From Gordonia namibiensis NBRC 108229 (GTDB lineage: Bacteria; Actinomycetota; Actinomycetes; Mycobacteriales; Mycobacteriaceae), in the NCBI RefSeq assembly GCF_000298235.1, contig NZ_BAHE01000039.1, positions 1 through 57,917 of the forward strand: 57,917 bases of DNA, given 5' to 3'. Positions 24,863 to 35,162 of this stretch are shown piece by piece (the first letter of the stretch is position 1; every line of letters begins with the position of its first letter). Under the pieces are notes generated by a model. The model had not been told where the DNA came from. It was given only the letters and a program-made list of their open reading frames with translations, and searched no databases. The translations under genes and the position numbers were made by a program.

Positions 24863-26797
24863 ATGACACGTGCGACCTTCGAGCGACTCGGCCACGCGCC
24901 GTCTCGCCCGGGACGTCGCCCGGGCCAGGGATCCCGCGCGACCGCAGGCGGCCCGGGTGGCCGCGGACCGGGAAAGGGTGGTCCCCGGAACAGCGGGGGA
25001 CTGCACAGCTTCGGGTTCCGGACCAAGGCGTTCGGGGTCGCCGTGCTGCTCGTGGTCCTCGCGGTCGCGGGGAAGATGATCGTCGTCCACACCATCCAGG
25101 CCGGGTCCATCTCCGCCGAGGCCGCCCAGCAGCGCGAGTACACGCAGGTCCTGACGGCCAAGCGTGGTTCCATCCTCGACCGCAACGGTCGCCCGCTGGC
25201 CTACACCGACGAGGCCCGGTCACTGACGTTCCTGCCCAAGGCGGTTCGCAAGTCGATCGACGAGGAGCACCGCAAGAACGACGAACTGCCCGGCGTCGAC
25301 GAGCGTCTCAAGGAGATCGCCAAGGGCGTCTCGATGGCACTCGGCGGCTCGATCAGCGAAGAGGACCTCCTCGCCAAGATCACCGGCGACGAGCCCTTCG
25401 TGTACCTCGCACGGGCCGTGAGCCCCGACGTCGCCAAGCGCATCACCGAGGAGTTCCCCGAGGTGGGCGCCGACCCGGAGAGTATCCGGCTCTATCCCGG
25501 CGGTTCGCTGGCGGCCAACGTCATCGGTGACGTCAACTACGACGGCAACGGTCTCATCGGCCTCGAGGCCTCCCTCGACGCGATCCTGTCCGGCACCGAC
25601 GGTTCCCGTACCTACGACCGCGGATCGGACGGCGCGATCATCCCGGGCAGCACCCGCAACGTGCACCCGGCGATCAATGGTTCCACCGTCCGTCTGACCC
25701 TGGACTCCGACACCCAGTGGTTCGTCCAGAGCCAGGTCATGAAGGCCAAGCAGGCCTCCGGTGCGAAGGGTGCCTCGGCGGTCGTGCTGGACGCCCGGAC
25801 CGGCGAGGTGCTGGCGATGGCGAACGACGGCACCTTCAACGCGTCGCTCCCGCTGTCGGATCAGCCGAAGGCCGAACTCGGCAACCCGTCGGTCACCTCC
25901 CCGTTCGAGCCCGGCTCGGTCAACAAGCTCGTCGCGGCCGCCGCCGCCATCGAATACGGCCTCACCCGGCCGGACACGGTCCACCAGGTCCCCGGCAGCA
26001 TCCAGATGTCCGGCGTCACGGTCCGCGACGCCTGGGAGCACGGCGTCGAGCCGTACACGACCACCGGCATCTTCGGTAAGTCGTCGAACGTGGGCACGCT
26101 GATGCTCGCCAAGCGCATCGGTGAGGAACGCTTCGCCGACATGCTCAAGCGATTCGGGCTCGGCCAGCGCACGGGCGTCGGTCTCCCGGCCGAGAGTGCC
26201 GGCGAGGTCCCCGCACTGAGCCAGTGGTCGGGCGGTTCCTTCGCCAACCTGCCCATCGGACAGGGTCTTTCGATGACGCTCCTGCAGATGACCGCGATGT
26301 ACCAGGCGATCGCCAACGACGGCCTGCGCATCCCGCCGCGGATTCTCGCCGGCGAGGAGCGCGACGGTAGTACCTCGGAGGGGCGTGCTCGTCCCGAACC
26401 GGTCCGCGTCGTCAGCGAGGAGACCGCCCGGACGGTCCGCGACATGTTCCGCTCGGTAGTGCAGGACGATCCGATGGGCGTGCAGATGGGTACCGGCACC
26501 AAGGCGGCCGTCAGCGGTTACCAGGTCTCCGGCAAGACCGGTACCGCTCAGCAGGTCGATCCGTCGTGCGGCTGCTACTCGAACTCGCGCTACAACATCA
26601 CGTTCGCCGGGATCGCCCCGGCCGACGCCCCGCGCTATGTCATCGGGATCATGCTCGACAACCCGCGCCGCAGCTCCGACGGCACCGGGGGACAGTCCGC
26701 CGGGCCGCTCTTCTCGACCATCGCGTCGTGGATGCTCCAGCGCGCCCAGGTCCCGCTCTCTCCGCCGACCCCGAGGCTGACCCTCACCGCGAAGTGA
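24863..26797 (+). CDS. pbpB: Penicillin-binding protein 3-type transpeptidase PbpB (FtsI)
   Basis: A 644-residue class B PBP that crosslinks septal peptidoglycan. A basic, glycine-rich cytoplasmic tail precedes one membrane helix (AFGVAVLLVVLAVAGKMIVV), then the dimerisation domain with RGSILDRNGRPLAYT and the transpeptidase domain: the SXXK motif is SVNK (catalytic Ser352), SSN at 407-409, and KTGTAQQ at 558. DPSCGCYSNS near residue 567 holds paired cysteines as in the Mtb protein. Start choice is open: ATG 24863 or TTG 24854. It lies 103 bp after the ftsL-like gene and 175 bp before murE; Mtb has three extra genes in the latter gap that are absent here. Confidence 0.95.
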   Translation: MTRATFERLGHAPSRPGRRPGQGSRATAGGPGGRGPGKGGPRNSGGLHSFGFRTKAFGVAVLLVVLAVAGKMIVVHTIQAGSISAEAAQQREYTQVLTAKRGSILDRNGRPLAYTDEARSLTFLPKAVRKSIDEEHRKNDELPGVDERLKEIAKGVSMALGGSISEEDLLAKITGDEPFVYLARAVSPDVAKRITEEFPEVGADPESIRLYPGGSLAANVIGDVNYDGNGLIGLEASLDAILSGTDGSRTYDRGSDGAIIPGSTRNVHPAINGSTVRLTLDSDTQWFVQSQVMKAKQASGAKGASAVVLDARTGEVLAMANDGTFNASLPLSDQPKAELGNPSVTSPFEPGSVNKLVAAAAAIEYGLTRPDTVHQVPGSIQMSGVTVRDAWEHGVEPYTTTGIFGKSSNVGTLMLAKRIGEERFADMLKRFGLGQRTGVGLPAESAGEVPALSQWSGGSFANLPIGQGLSMTLLQMTAMYQAIANDGLRIPPRILAGEERDGSTSEGRARPEPVRVVSEETARTVRDMFRSVVQDDPMGVQMGTGTKAAVSGYQVSGKTGTAQQVDPSCGCYSNSRYNITFAGIAPADAPRYVIGIMLDNPRRSSDGTGGQSAGPLFSTIASWMLQRAQVPLSPPTPRLTLTAK

Positions 26798-26912
26798 TTC
26801 CGACCCGGTGGTCGGCGCACCGCGTCCCGGACGCCGATCCCGGGGTCGGTATCGTGAGTGCAATTCTGCGCCGAACACGAACCCGGGCCGCGGTGACCAG
26901 ACCGCGAAGACC

Positions 26913-26942
26913 CCGACCACCAGCACACCGACCACCAGCACA
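26913..26942 (+). repeat. Two 15-bp tandem repeats in the pbpB-murE gap
   Basis: CCGACCACCAGCACA occurs twice back to back (26913-26927, 26928-26942), followed by a partial CCGACC. It lies just upstream of the murE ribosome site (GAGGAGG) and may be a slippage-prone tract in the leader. No function is evident. Confidence 0.7.
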
Positions 26943-26972
26943 CCGACCGAGAACAACCGAGGAGGCGAACAC

Positions 26973-28655
26973 ATGACGTCTCGTGGTTCCTCGCACAAGG
27001 GATCGGCCGGCAGACGCAAGGGCAACAAGAAGGTCCCCGGTCGTCCGCGTGAGGTCGCGCCGACGGCCGTGACGGTCCTGTCGACGGCCACGGGCGCCCG
27101 GCTCGACCTCGTCGGCGGCGCCGATCGCGACACCAGCGTGCAGGGCGTGACCCTGCGCGCCCAGGACGTGCAGCCCGGCGATCTGTTCGCGGCCCTGCCC
27201 GGTGCGGCCACCCACGGCGCGCGGTTCGCCGACCAGGCGGTCGCCGCCGGGGCGACCGCGATCCTGACCGATCCGGCCGGCCGCGCCGAACTGAGCCGCG
27301 TCCTGCCGCCGGAGACCGCCGTCGCGGTCCTCATCCACCCCAGCCCGCGGACCGTCCTGGGCAGCGTCAGCGCCCGTGTGTACGGCAACCCGTCGCAGCG
27401 GTTGAAGCTGATCGGGATCACCGGCACGTCGGGCAAGACCACCACGTCGTATCTCGTGGAGGCGGCACTGCTCGCCGCCGGGCACGCGGTGGGACTCATC
27501 GGAACCGTCGAGACCCGCGTGAACGGCGTCGCGCAGCCGAGCTCGCTGACGACCCCGGAGGCGCCGACCCTGCAGGCGCTGCTGGCGTCGATGCTCGAGG
27601 ACGGGGTTGACGTCGTCGTCATGGAGGTGTCCAGCCACGCGCTGTCCCTGGGCCGGGTCGACGGTGCGCACTTCGCGATCGGGGCCTTCACCAACCTCTC
27701 GCAGGATCATCTGGACTTCCATCACACGATGCGCGCCTACTTCGACGCCAAGGCGCAGCTGTTCGTGCCGTCGTCGCCGAACCACGCGGTACGCGCGGTG
27801 GTCTGCGTCGACGACGAGTGGGGTCAGCGGATGGCCGATCTCGCCCGCCGCCCCGGTGAGGCGGCGCATCTGCAGCCGGTGACGGTGTCCACCGGTCCGA
27901 CGCCCGCCCACTGGCATGCGGGCCCGTCGGACCTCGCCGGCGACGGCACCTCCCACACCCCGATCACCGAACCCGACGGCGACCACGTCCTGGTCATGCC
28001 TCTCCCGGGCCGCTACAACGTGGCCAACGGACTGCTGGCCGTCGCGGTGGCCCATGCGGCGGGTGTGCCGATCTCCACCGCGCTCGACGCGGTCGCGTCG
28101 GTGAGCGTGCCGGGACGTCTGCAGCGGGTCGACCGCGGTCAGTCGTTCCTCGCCCTGGTCGACTACGCGCACAAACCCGGAGCCGTCGAGGCCGTCCTGG
28201 CGACCCTGCGCGGTCAGCTCGGCGAGGGACCGGGCCGCGTGGCCATCGTGGTGGGTGCCGGCGGAGACCGTGACGCGGGTAAGCGGCCGCTGATGGGGGA
28301 GGCCGCCGCCCGCGGTGCCGAACTCGTCATCGTCACCGACGACAACCCGAGGTCGGAGGAGCCGGCCGCCATCCGGTCCGAGGTTCTCGCCGGCGCCCGG
28401 AGCGTCGATGCCGCCGACCGTCCGGCCGGTGCCGAACCGGTACGCGAGGTCGGGGATCGTGCGGCGGCGATCGCCGAGGCCATCGCCTGGGCACGGCCCG
28501 GCGACATCGTGCTGGTCGCGGGCAAGGGTCATGAGGCAGGGCAGGAGATCAACGGCGTGAAGCATCCGTTCGACGACCGCGAGGTCGTCGCACAAGCGCT
28601 GGACGAGTTGCCGAACGCGACCACCGGCCCGGTGGGCGCGGAGGGTGATCGATGA
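26973..28655 (+). CDS. murE: UDP-MurNAc-L-Ala-D-Glu:meso-diaminopimelate ligase
   Basis: A 560-residue Mur ligase adding the third stem-peptide residue in the cytoplasm. The N-terminal domain has GVTLRAQDVQPGDLFAALPG; the ATP loop is ITGTSGKTTTS (Lys155); the central domain has NLSQDHLDFHHTM; the specificity motif DNPR at 457-460 marks meso-diaminopimelate as substrate rather than lysine. The first 35 residues are a basic extension (KGSAGRRKGNKK). The ATG at 26973 follows GAGGAGG. Its stop overlaps the start of the MurF-like fragment (ATGA), so the two are translationally coupled. Confidence 0.95.
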   Translation: MTSRGSSHKGSAGRRKGNKKVPGRPREVAPTAVTVLSTATGARLDLVGGADRDTSVQGVTLRAQDVQPGDLFAALPGAATHGARFADQAVAAGATAILTDPAGRAELSRVLPPETAVAVLIHPSPRTVLGSVSARVYGNPSQRLKLIGITGTSGKTTTSYLVEAALLAAGHAVGLIGTVETRVNGVAQPSSLTTPEAPTLQALLASMLEDGVDVVVMEVSSHALSLGRVDGAHFAIGAFTNLSQDHLDFHHTMRAYFDAKAQLFVPSSPNHAVRAVVCVDDEWGQRMADLARRPGEAAHLQPVTVSTGPTPAHWHAGPSDLAGDGTSHTPITEPDGDHVLVMPLPGRYNVANGLLAVAVAHAAGVPISTALDAVASVSVPGRLQRVDRGQSFLALVDYAHKPGAVEAVLATLRGQLGEGPGRVAIVVGAGGDRDAGKRPLMGEAAARGAELVIVTDDNPRSEEPAAIRSEVLAGARSVDAADRPAGAEPVREVGDRAAAIAEAIAWARPGDIVLVAGKGHEAGQEINGVKHPFDDREVVAQALDELPNATTGPVGAEGDR

Positions 28656-29176
28656 CCGGACCGTTCGTCACGGTGATCCGCGGGGATGCGCCGGTGACGG
28701 TCGACGACGCACGTCTGCTCATCCGCCGACTCGCCGAGCACGCCGGCGCGTTGCGCGGCAGCACCGCGGTGGATCGGCCGCGAACCTGGGCGATCATCGG
28801 CGAGGTCGCCAGCCCCGAGGGGACCGCCGAGAACCAGCGCGTCGTCGAACACGATCTCCTCGGACGTCTGGCCGTCCGACTGGCCGTCGACAAGACTCTC
28901 TGCGTCGGTGACTCCCGATCGGTTCGCGCCCTGCACCAGGGCGCCGTCATGGAGGGGTCGTGGGGCGACGAGGCGCGCATCGTCGACACGGTCGAGACCG
29001 CCGCGGCACTCGTCGACACCGACCCGGACTGGCGGCCCGCCGCTGGTGATGTCATCCTCCTCGCGGCAGCGAGCGCCGACCTCGACTCGGTGGTGAGGGC
29101 ATGGGGTGCGAGCTGCGGATGGCAGGTCCGCGAGGATACTGACTCCGGTCCCGATGACGAGGGGACCGCATCATGA
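28652..29176 (+). CDS. Isolated MurF C-terminal domain-like protein (truncated MurF)
   Basis: A 174-residue protein where full-length murF (about 500 residues) is expected. It aligns only with the last third of MurF: PRTWAIIGEV corresponds to RxWAVLGEM, VVEHDLLGRLAVRLAVDK to EHDxxGRLAVRLxV, and LHQGAVMEGSWGDEA to MHxGAVxEGxWG. The ATP-binding loop and the UDP-MurNAc domain are absent, and the NDAYNANP motif that begins this domain is replaced by RGDAPVTVDD. The VKAS near the end is changed to LAAAS. It therefore cannot ligate on its own. The frame is intact and coupled to murE by ATGA, which suggests it is still expressed. It could be a decayed remnant, a regulatory pseudo-enzyme, or an assembly deletion product. 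Confidence 0.8.
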   Translation: MTGPFVTVIRGDAPVTVDDARLLIRRLAEHAGALRGSTAVDRPRTWAIIGEVASPEGTAENQRVVEHDLLGRLAVRLAVDKTLCVGDSRSVRALHQGAVMEGSWGDEARIVDTVETAAALVDTDPDWRPAAGDVILLAAASADLDSVVRAWGASCGWQVREDTDSGPDDEGTAS

Positions 29177-29270
29177 GGGCACGCGATGAGGCGCGCCTGC
29201 CGAGAACACTGAACAGAGTCGGAGAGAAGAGCGTGGCGGGGAACGGACGAGCGAACACGAGGGCAGCACG

Positions 29271-30368
29271 GTGACCCAGATCCTCCTCGCGGGTGCGATC
29301 GCGATCGCGGTGTCGATCCTGCTGACCCCCGTGCTCATCAAGGTGTTCTCCCGACAGGGCTTCGGCCAGGAGATCCGGGTCGAGGGCCCCCAGAGCCATC
29401 AGACCAAGCGTGGCACGCCGTCGATGGGCGGCGTCGCGATCCTCGCCGCATTGTGGGCGGGCTACTTCGGTTCGCATCTCGTCGGCCTCTTCACCGATGC
29501 CGGCAACGGACCGACCGCGTCGGGCCTGCTCGTGCTGGGCCTCGCGACCGCGCTCGGCATCGTCGGCTTCCTCGACGACATCATCAAGATCCGCAAACAC
29601 CGCAACCTGGGACTGAACAAGACCGCGAAGTCGATCGGGCAGTTCATCGCCGCGATCCTGTTCGGTGTCCTCGTGCTGCAGTTCCGCAACGACTACGGCC
29701 TCAGCCCGGCCAGCACCCACCTCAGCTATGTGCGCGACATCGACGCCATCGGCCTCGGCGCGGTGGTCTTCGTGGTGTTCTGCTGGCTCGTGGTCGCCGC
29801 GTGGTCCAACGCGGTGAACTTCACCGACGGACTCGACGGTCTGGCCGCCGGTTCGATGGCGATGGTCCTCGGCTCCTACGTCCTCGTGACCTTCTTCCAG
29901 TTCGTCAACGCCTGCGCCGGCGGTGCCAAGCCGCCCAGCGACATCCCGACCGGGTGCTACCAGGTCCGCGACCCCCTCGACCTCGCGATCATCGCGGTGG
30001 CCGGCGGCGGCGCCTGCCTCGGCTTCCTGTGGTGGAACGCCGCACCGGCGAAGATCTTCATGGGGGACACCGGCTCGCTGGCACTCGGCGGCATGCTCGC
30101 CGGCCTGTCCATCACGACCCGGACCGAACTCCTCGCGGTCGTCATCGGTGCGCTGTTCGTCGCCGAGATCATGTCGGTGGTCATCCAGATCGCCTTCTTC
30201 CGGACCACCGGCCGTCGTGTCTTCCGGATGGCGCCGTTCCACCACCACTTCGAACTGGGCGGATGGGCCGAGACGACGGTGATCATCAGATTCTGGCTGC
30301 TCACAGCCATAGCCTGTGCGCTCGGCCTGTCGCTCTTCTACGGCGAGTTCCTGACCACCAATGGCTGA
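29271..30368 (+). CDS. mraY: Phospho-MurNAc-pentapeptide translocase
   Basis: A 365-residue polytopic membrane enzyme that makes lipid I from UDP-MurNAc-pentapeptide and undecaprenyl phosphate. [20 protein letters not shown] and PSMGGVAIL form the first cytoplasmic loop; [16 protein letters not shown] carries the aspartates for Mg2+; [29 protein letters not shown] and the HHHFELGGW loop (near residue 325) complete the active site. The start GTG at 29271 lies 94 bp after the MurF-like fragment. Its end overlaps the murD start by 8 bp. It requires pentapeptide substrate, so MurF activity must come from elsewhere in the genome. Confidence 0.95.
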   Translation: MTQILLAGAIAIAVSILLTPVLIKVFSRQGFGQEIRVEGPQSHQTKRGTPSMGGVAILAALWAGYFGSHLVGLFTDAGNGPTASGLLVLGLATALGIVGFLDDIIKIRKHRNLGLNKTAKSIGQFIAAILFGVLVLQFRNDYGLSPASTHLSYVRDIDAIGLGAVVFVVFCWLVVAAWSNAVNFTDGLDGLAAGSMAMVLGSYVLVTFFQFVNACAGGAKPPSDIPTGCYQVRDPLDLAIIAVAGGGACLGFLWWNAAPAKIFMGDTGSLALGGMLAGLSITTRTELLAVVIGALFVAEIMSVVIQIAFFRTTGRRVFRMAPFHHHFELGGWAETTVIIRFWLLTAIACALGLSLFYGEFLTTNG

Positions 30369-31932
30369 TCCGCGCGCCGAGAACTCCGCGTCTCCCGACG
30401 ACCCACTGGGGTTGACCGGCAAGACCGTGGTGATCGGCGGCGCGGGTACCGCCGGGACATCGGCGGCCCGTTACCTGGTCACCAGGGATGTCCGCATCCT
30501 GCTCGCCGACGACCGGTTCGCCGCACGTGATGCCGACGCCGCCGACCGGGATACGGCGGTCGCCGCCGTTCCCGGGGTCGCGGACCTGACCGGGCAAGGC
30601 GTGGAGGCCGTCGCGATCTCCGATCTGCTCGCCGACCCCTCGTGGACCGCCGACACCGCGGTCGTGATCGTCTCGCCCGGATTCGCACCCACCCACGACC
30701 TCGTCTCGCAGGCCGCGGCGGGCGGTGTGCCGGTATGGGGCGAGGTCGAGTTGGCCTGGCGGGTCGACGCCGCGGGTCTGCTCGGGGAGCCGCGCACCTG
30801 GCTGGTCGTCACCGGCACCAACGGCAAGACCACCACCACCTCGATGCTCGCCGACATCGTCGAGCGCTCCGGGCGTGCCGGCGCGGCGTGCGGCAACATC
30901 GGCCTGCCGGTTCTCGACGCCATGCGCGCGACACCTCGGGTGGACGTCCTGTGCGCCGAGCTGTCGTCGTTCCAGCTGCACTGGGCACCGTCGGTCGCCC
31001 CGGCCGCCGGGGTGGTGCTCAACGTCGCCGACGATCATCTCGACTGGCACGGCACCTTCGACGCCTATGCGCTGGCCAAGGCCGGTGCGCTGCGCGGCGA
31101 CATCTCGATCGTCGGTCTCGACGACGCAGTTGCATCTGGTCTGCCGGGCGCGGGACGCCGGGTCGGCTTCACACTCAACCCGCCGCAGGACGGCCAGCTC
31201 GGCGTCGAGGACGGACAACTCATCGACCGTGCCTTCGGTGCGGGTCGCCTGCTGTCGGCCGCCGCCGTGCATCCGGCGGGCCCGTCAGGCGTGGCCGATG
31301 CCCTCGCTGCCGCCGCACTCGCCCTCTCGATCGGTGTCGACCGCGACGCCGTCGAGGCCGCGCTCACCGATTTCCGGCCCGCCGCCCATCGCGGCGAGGT
31401 CGTGGCGACGCGCGACGGCATCCGCTTCGTCGACGACTCCAAGGCCACCAACCCGCATGCCGCCCAGGCTGCCGTCTCCGCATACGGCCGCGTGGTGCTG
31501 ATCGCGGGCGGCCTGCTCAAGGGCGCGTCGATGGACGCCATGCTCACCGCGGTCGGCGATCGGCTCGCCGGGGTGGTCGCCATCGGCCGTGATCGTGAGC
31601 TGGTCGTCGAAGCGATCGCGCGACACGCCCCAGAAGTCCCAACAGTCACAGTATTCACAGGGGACGATGGCACGGTGAACGTGCATCGCCAGGGTCAGAC
31701 CGCACCCGTCCTCTCGTCGACCGAAACCTCGGGAACAGACGCCGCCGTTGCCGTGATGGACCGGGCGGTCGCCGAGGCATGGGAGCTCGCCGCGGCGAGC
31801 GACCCGAAGCCCGACGCGGTGCTCCTCGCACCCGCCGCGGCATCGCTGGACATGTTCGCCGGCTACAGCCGGCGCGGTGACGCGTTCGCGCGCGCCGCAC
31901 AGGACATCGCCGGCACCCCCACCTCGCGGTGA
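30361..31932 (+). CDS. murD: UDP-N-acetylmuramoyl-L-alanine:D-glutamate ligase
   Basis: A 523-residue Mur ligase adding D-glutamate to UDP-MurNAc-L-Ala. The Rossmann N-terminus is [18 protein letters not shown]; the ATP loop is [14 protein letters not shown] (Lys156); [11 protein letters not shown] and [16 protein letters not shown] mark the central domain; [17 protein letters not shown] is the C-terminal signature near residue 357. It is a little longer than the Mtb enzyme because of an insertion around residues 420-460. The start overlaps mraY by 8 bp and the stop overlaps ftsW by 4 bp. Confidence 0.95.
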   Translation: MADPRAENSASPDDPLGLTGKTVVIGGAGTAGTSAARYLVTRDVRILLADDRFAARDADAADRDTAVAAVPGVADLTGQGVEAVAISDLLADPSWTADTAVVIVSPGFAPTHDLVSQAAAGGVPVWGEVELAWRVDAAGLLGEPRTWLVVTGTNGKTTTTSMLADIVERSGRAGAACGNIGLPVLDAMRATPRVDVLCAELSSFQLHWAPSVAPAAGVVLNVADDHLDWHGTFDAYALAKAGALRGDISIVGLDDAVASGLPGAGRRVGFTLNPPQDGQLGVEDGQLIDRAFGAGRLLSAAAVHPAGPSGVADALAAAALALSIGVDRDAVEAALTDFRPAAHRGEVVATRDGIRFVDDSKATNPHAAQAAVSAYGRVVLIAGGLLKGASMDAMLTAVGDRLAGVVAIGRDRELVVEAIARHAPEVPTVTVFTGDDGTVNVHRQGQTAPVLSSTETSGTDAAVAVMDRAVAEAWELAAASDPKPDAVLLAPAAASLDMFAGYSRRGDAFARAAQDIAGTPTSR

Positions 31933-33809
31933 GCGGCGTGAGCACCGACAAGACCGCGGTCGACGCCGCGGACGACGAGAGCACCTTCGACGACGAGGAC
32001 ACCCTCGACGACTCGTTCGAAGACGGAACGGACGAGACCTCGGACGCGAGCAGGCGAGCGTCCGTGCGTCGAAAGGCGTCAGAGGGTGCGGCCGCGCTGT
32101 CGAAGCCGGCTGCCGAGGTCTCCGCAGCGGCCTCGACCGCGGCGTCGGTGACGGCCTCGTTGCCGGCCATGCTCGTCGAAGGCGTGCGCAACCTCCTGGC
32201 GCGGCCGCTGGCCTCCTACCAGCTGGTCCTCACGATGGCGTTCATGCTGACAGCCTTCGGTCTGGTGATGGTGCTGTCGGCGTCGTCGGTCGAGGGGTAC
32301 TCGCAAGAAGGATCGGCCTACGGACTGTTCACGACGCAGGTCATCTTCGCCGGACTCGGTCTCGTCGTCTTCTACCTGATGCTGCGGGTCCCCGTCCGTC
32401 TGCTGCGGCGCTTCGCCGCGCCGTCGATGGCCATCGCCATCCTGCTGCTCGGGCTGGTGCTGATCCCCGGCATCGGCACGCTCAGCCAGGGCGCCCGACG
32501 CTGGTTCGTCATCTCCGGTGTGTCGGTGCAGCCCTCGGAGCTGGTCAAGGTGGCGCTGTGTATCTGGGGTGCGCACCTGCTCGCCTCCCGGCGCCGGGAC
32601 AACGCCTCGATCAAAGAGCTCCTGATCCCGCTGGTCCCGGTCGCGATGCTGGTCTGCGTGCTGATCATCCTCGAGCCGAACCTCTCGACGACGATCACCA
32701 TCGCCATCATCGTCGGCGCGATGCTCTGGTTCGCCGGGCTGCCGATCAAGGTCTTCTCGGCCTTTGCCGTCTCCGGTGTGGTCCTCGCGGTGATCCTCGC
32801 GCTCGTCGAGGGGTACCGCTCACAGCGCGTGATGAGCTTCCTCGGCGGCATCGACGACCCGCAGGGTGCCGGTTACCAGGCCCGGCAGGCGACCTACGCG
32901 CTGGCCAACGGCGGCGTCTTCGGTGTGGGCCTCGGCCAGTCGAGCGCCAAGTGGAACTACCTGCCCAACGCGCACAACGACTTCATCTTCGCCATCATCG
33001 GCGAGGAACTCGGCCTCCTCGGTGGTCTGCTGGTGGTCTTCCTGTTCGTGCTGTTGGGCTACATCGGCTTCCGCATCGCGCACCGATCCACTGATCCGTT
33101 CCTGCGCCTGATGACCGCGACCATCACCGTGCTGATCCTCGCGCAGGCGTTCATCAACATCGGCTACGTCATCGGCCTGCTGCCGGTCACCGGTATCCAG
33201 CTGCCACTCATCTCGGCGGGCGGTACATCGACGCTGACCGTGCTCGCGATGCTCGGCCTCCTGGCCAACGCCGCGCGACACGAACCCGAGGCCGTCGCGA
33301 CCCTCACCACCGGATCGCAGGGCCGTCTGGCCCGGATCCTGCGGCTCCCGACGCCGGTGGCCTACCGGCAGACGCGGGCCGAGACCCTGCGAGATCGGCT
33401 CGACCAGCGTCGCTCGGCGCGCGGACGGCCCGCGGGCCGGACAGCCGGACGGGGTGCACCGGGCCGGGCCGGGACGTCCGGGCGGGCAGGAGCGCAGACC
33501 GGTCGCGGACGACCGGCCGAGCCGGCTGACAGCCAGGGCCGGTTCACCATGCCGTGGAAACGGGCGAAGACTGCCGAACCGGCACCTGCACGGGGTGCAT
33601 CCGCACGGCGTCCGGCAGCGACAGGTCGCACCCGACCTGCGCCGTCGGCACGAGCGGGCGTCGACTACCGTGGCGGGTATCCCGGCGCCGGCAGTGCACG
33701 TCGCTCGGCGTCACCGGGATGGCGGGCGGGCGCGCATCAGCCGCGGACGCCGAGGTCCGCCGACCCCGGGCGCGATCGGCCGACACACGGCCGCGCGGGA
33801 CGCCGCTGA
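31929..33809 (+). CDS. ftsW: SEDS glycosyltransferase FtsW with long basic tail
   Basis: A 626-residue SEDS protein that polymerises septal glycan with PbpB. An acidic N-terminal segment ([16 protein letters not shown]) precedes ten membrane segments; SEDS landmarks are [20 protein letters not shown] near residue 190, [20 protein letters not shown] near residue 350 and [19 protein letters not shown] near residue 420. About 175 residues after the last helix are Arg/Gly/Pro-rich ([17 protein letters not shown]), a disordered cytoplasmic tail; in M. tuberculosis the FtsW tail contacts FtsZ. The GTG at 31929 overlaps the murD stop; a GTG at 31938 is also possible. Confidence 0.93.
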   Translation: MSGVSTDKTAVDAADDESTFDDEDTLDDSFEDGTDETSDASRRASVRRKASEGAAALSKPAAEVSAAASTAASVTASLPAMLVEGVRNLLARPLASYQLVLTMAFMLTAFGLVMVLSASSVEGYSQEGSAYGLFTTQVIFAGLGLVVFYLMLRVPVRLLRRFAAPSMAIAILLLGLVLIPGIGTLSQGARRWFVISGVSVQPSELVKVALCIWGAHLLASRRRDNASIKELLIPLVPVAMLVCVLIILEPNLSTTITIAIIVGAMLWFAGLPIKVFSAFAVSGVVLAVILALVEGYRSQRVMSFLGGIDDPQGAGYQARQATYALANGGVFGVGLGQSSAKWNYLPNAHNDFIFAIIGEELGLLGGLLVVFLFVLLGYIGFRIAHRSTDPFLRLMTATITVLILAQAFINIGYVIGLLPVTGIQLPLISAGGTSTLTVLAMLGLLANAARHEPEAVATLTTGSQGRLARILRLPTPVAYRQTRAETLRDRLDQRRSARGRPAGRTAGRGAPGRAGTSGRAGAQTGRGRPAEPADSQGRFTMPWKRAKTAEPAPARGASARRPAATGRTRPAPSARAGVDYRGGYPGAGSARRSASPGWRAGAHQPRTPRSADPGRDRPTHGRAGRR

Positions 33810-33870
33810 CGGCTCCCGCGACAGGCGATGCCGCTGCGTGGGACAGACGTGCACAGTGGCTGGAGATGGA

Positions 33871-35091
33871 GTGACAGAGCCGGTGAGTTCGGGTGCAGCA
33901 CAATCTGATACGACCGGAGGACCGGGCGGGCGGCCGCTGTCGGTGGTGGTCGCGGGCGGCGGGACCGCCGGACACATCGAACCGGCGCTCGCCGTGGCCG
34001 ACGCGATCACCCGCATCGACCCGACGGCCCGCGTCACCGCCCTCGGGACCAACCGCGGCCTCGAGGTCGACCTGGTGCCCGAACGCGGATACGACCTGCG
34101 GCTGATCCCGCCGGTTCCGCTGCCGCGCAAACCCGGGATGGACCTCGCCAAGACCCCCGGGCGCCTGGTGTCCTCGGTCGCCGCGACTCGCAAGGTGCTC
34201 GCCGACGTGGACGCCGACGTCGTCGTCGGCTTCGGCGGGTATGTGTCGGTGCCCGCCTACCTCGCCGCGCAGATGCATCTACGCGGACGCAATCGCATCC
34301 CGATCGTCATCCACGAGGCGAACGCCTCGGCGGGCATCGCCAACAAGGTGGGCGCCCGGTTCGCCGACCGTGTCCTGGCCGCCGTCGACGGCTCCGGGCT
34401 CGACGCCACCGTCGTCGGCATGCCGGTCCGCGGGGTCCTCACCGAGCTGGACCGTCCGGCCCTGCGCGCCAAGGCGCGCCACTACTTCGGACTCGACGAG
34501 GATGCCCCGACCCTGCTCGTCTTCGGTGGTTCCCAAGGCGCGCAACGCATCAACGCCGCGGTTTCGGGTGCCGCCGAAGCCCTCGCGAAGGCGGGCATCG
34601 GTGTCCTGCACGCCTACGGGCCCAAGAACTCGATCGACCCGGTGATCATCGAGGGCGCCCCGCCGTATCGCGGCGTCGGCTACCTCAAGCGGATGGACCT
34701 CGCCTACGCCGCCGCCGATCTGGTGATGTGCCGGTCCGGCGCGATGACCGTCGCCGAGGTGTCGGCCACCGGTTTGCCCGCCGTCTACGTCCCGCTGCCG
34801 CACGGCAACGGCGAACAGCGCCTCAACGCGCTACCGGTCGTCGAGGCCGGCGGCGGACTCATCGTCGAGGACTCGGCGGTCAGCGCGGAGTGGGTGGCAC
34901 GCGAGGTCCCGGCCCTCCTGCAGGACACCGAACGACTGCAGAAGATGTCCGCGGCGGCCGCGGGCACGGGCCATCGCGACGCCGCCGCGGCCGTCGCCGA
35001 CGCCGCCCTCGAACTGGCTCGCGGATTCCGCGCGGGCCGGCGACCATCCCGTAAGGCGTTTCGTTCGCGCCGATCGGCCGGCGAACAGTGA
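33871..35091 (+). CDS. murG: Undecaprenyldiphospho-muramoylpentapeptide GlcNAc transferase
   Basis: A 406-residue GT28 enzyme converting lipid I to lipid II at the inner membrane face. [19 protein letters not shown] is the first G-loop (His35); [30 protein letters not shown] and [15 protein letters not shown] follow in the acceptor domain; the donor domain has [34 protein letters not shown] and [13 protein letters not shown]. The start GTG 33871 is set by an adjacent GGAG site; the frame is open further upstream through the ftsW tail region, but without homology. It lies 61 bp after ftsW and overlaps a possible GTG start for murC. Confidence 0.95.
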   Translation: MTEPVSSGAAQSDTTGGPGGRPLSVVVAGGGTAGHIEPALAVADAITRIDPTARVTALGTNRGLEVDLVPERGYDLRLIPPVPLPRKPGMDLAKTPGRLVSSVAATRKVLADVDADVVVGFGGYVSVPAYLAAQMHLRGRNRIPIVIHEANASAGIANKVGARFADRVLAAVDGSGLDATVVGMPVRGVLTELDRPALRAKARHYFGLDEDAPTLLVFGGSQGAQRINAAVSGAAEALAKAGIGVLHAYGPKNSIDPVIIEGAPPYRGVGYLKRMDLAYAAADLVMCRSGAMTVAEVSATGLPAVYVPLPHGNGEQRLNALPVVEAGGGLIVEDSAVSAEWVAREVPALLQDTERLQKMSAAAAGTGHRDAAAAVADAALELARGFRAGRRPSRKAFRSRRSAGEQ

Positions 35092-35162
35092 CAATTGGAC
35101 GGGACCGGGTCGGAGGGGACAGGGCCGGCGAGACGACCGGACCCGGAGCGGGAGATGACGAC

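Noticed and set aside
25220..27694. Minus-strand open frame of over 800 codons opposite pbpB and murE
   Set aside because: It lies antisense to clear pbpB and murE homologues, its translation is low-complexity and resembles no family, and such frames arise from high GC at third codon positions.
33454..33870. Upstream extension of the murG open frame over the ftsW tail
   Set aside because: The extension is in another frame of the ftsW coding region and lacks MurG homology; GTG 33871 with a GGAG site is the proper start.
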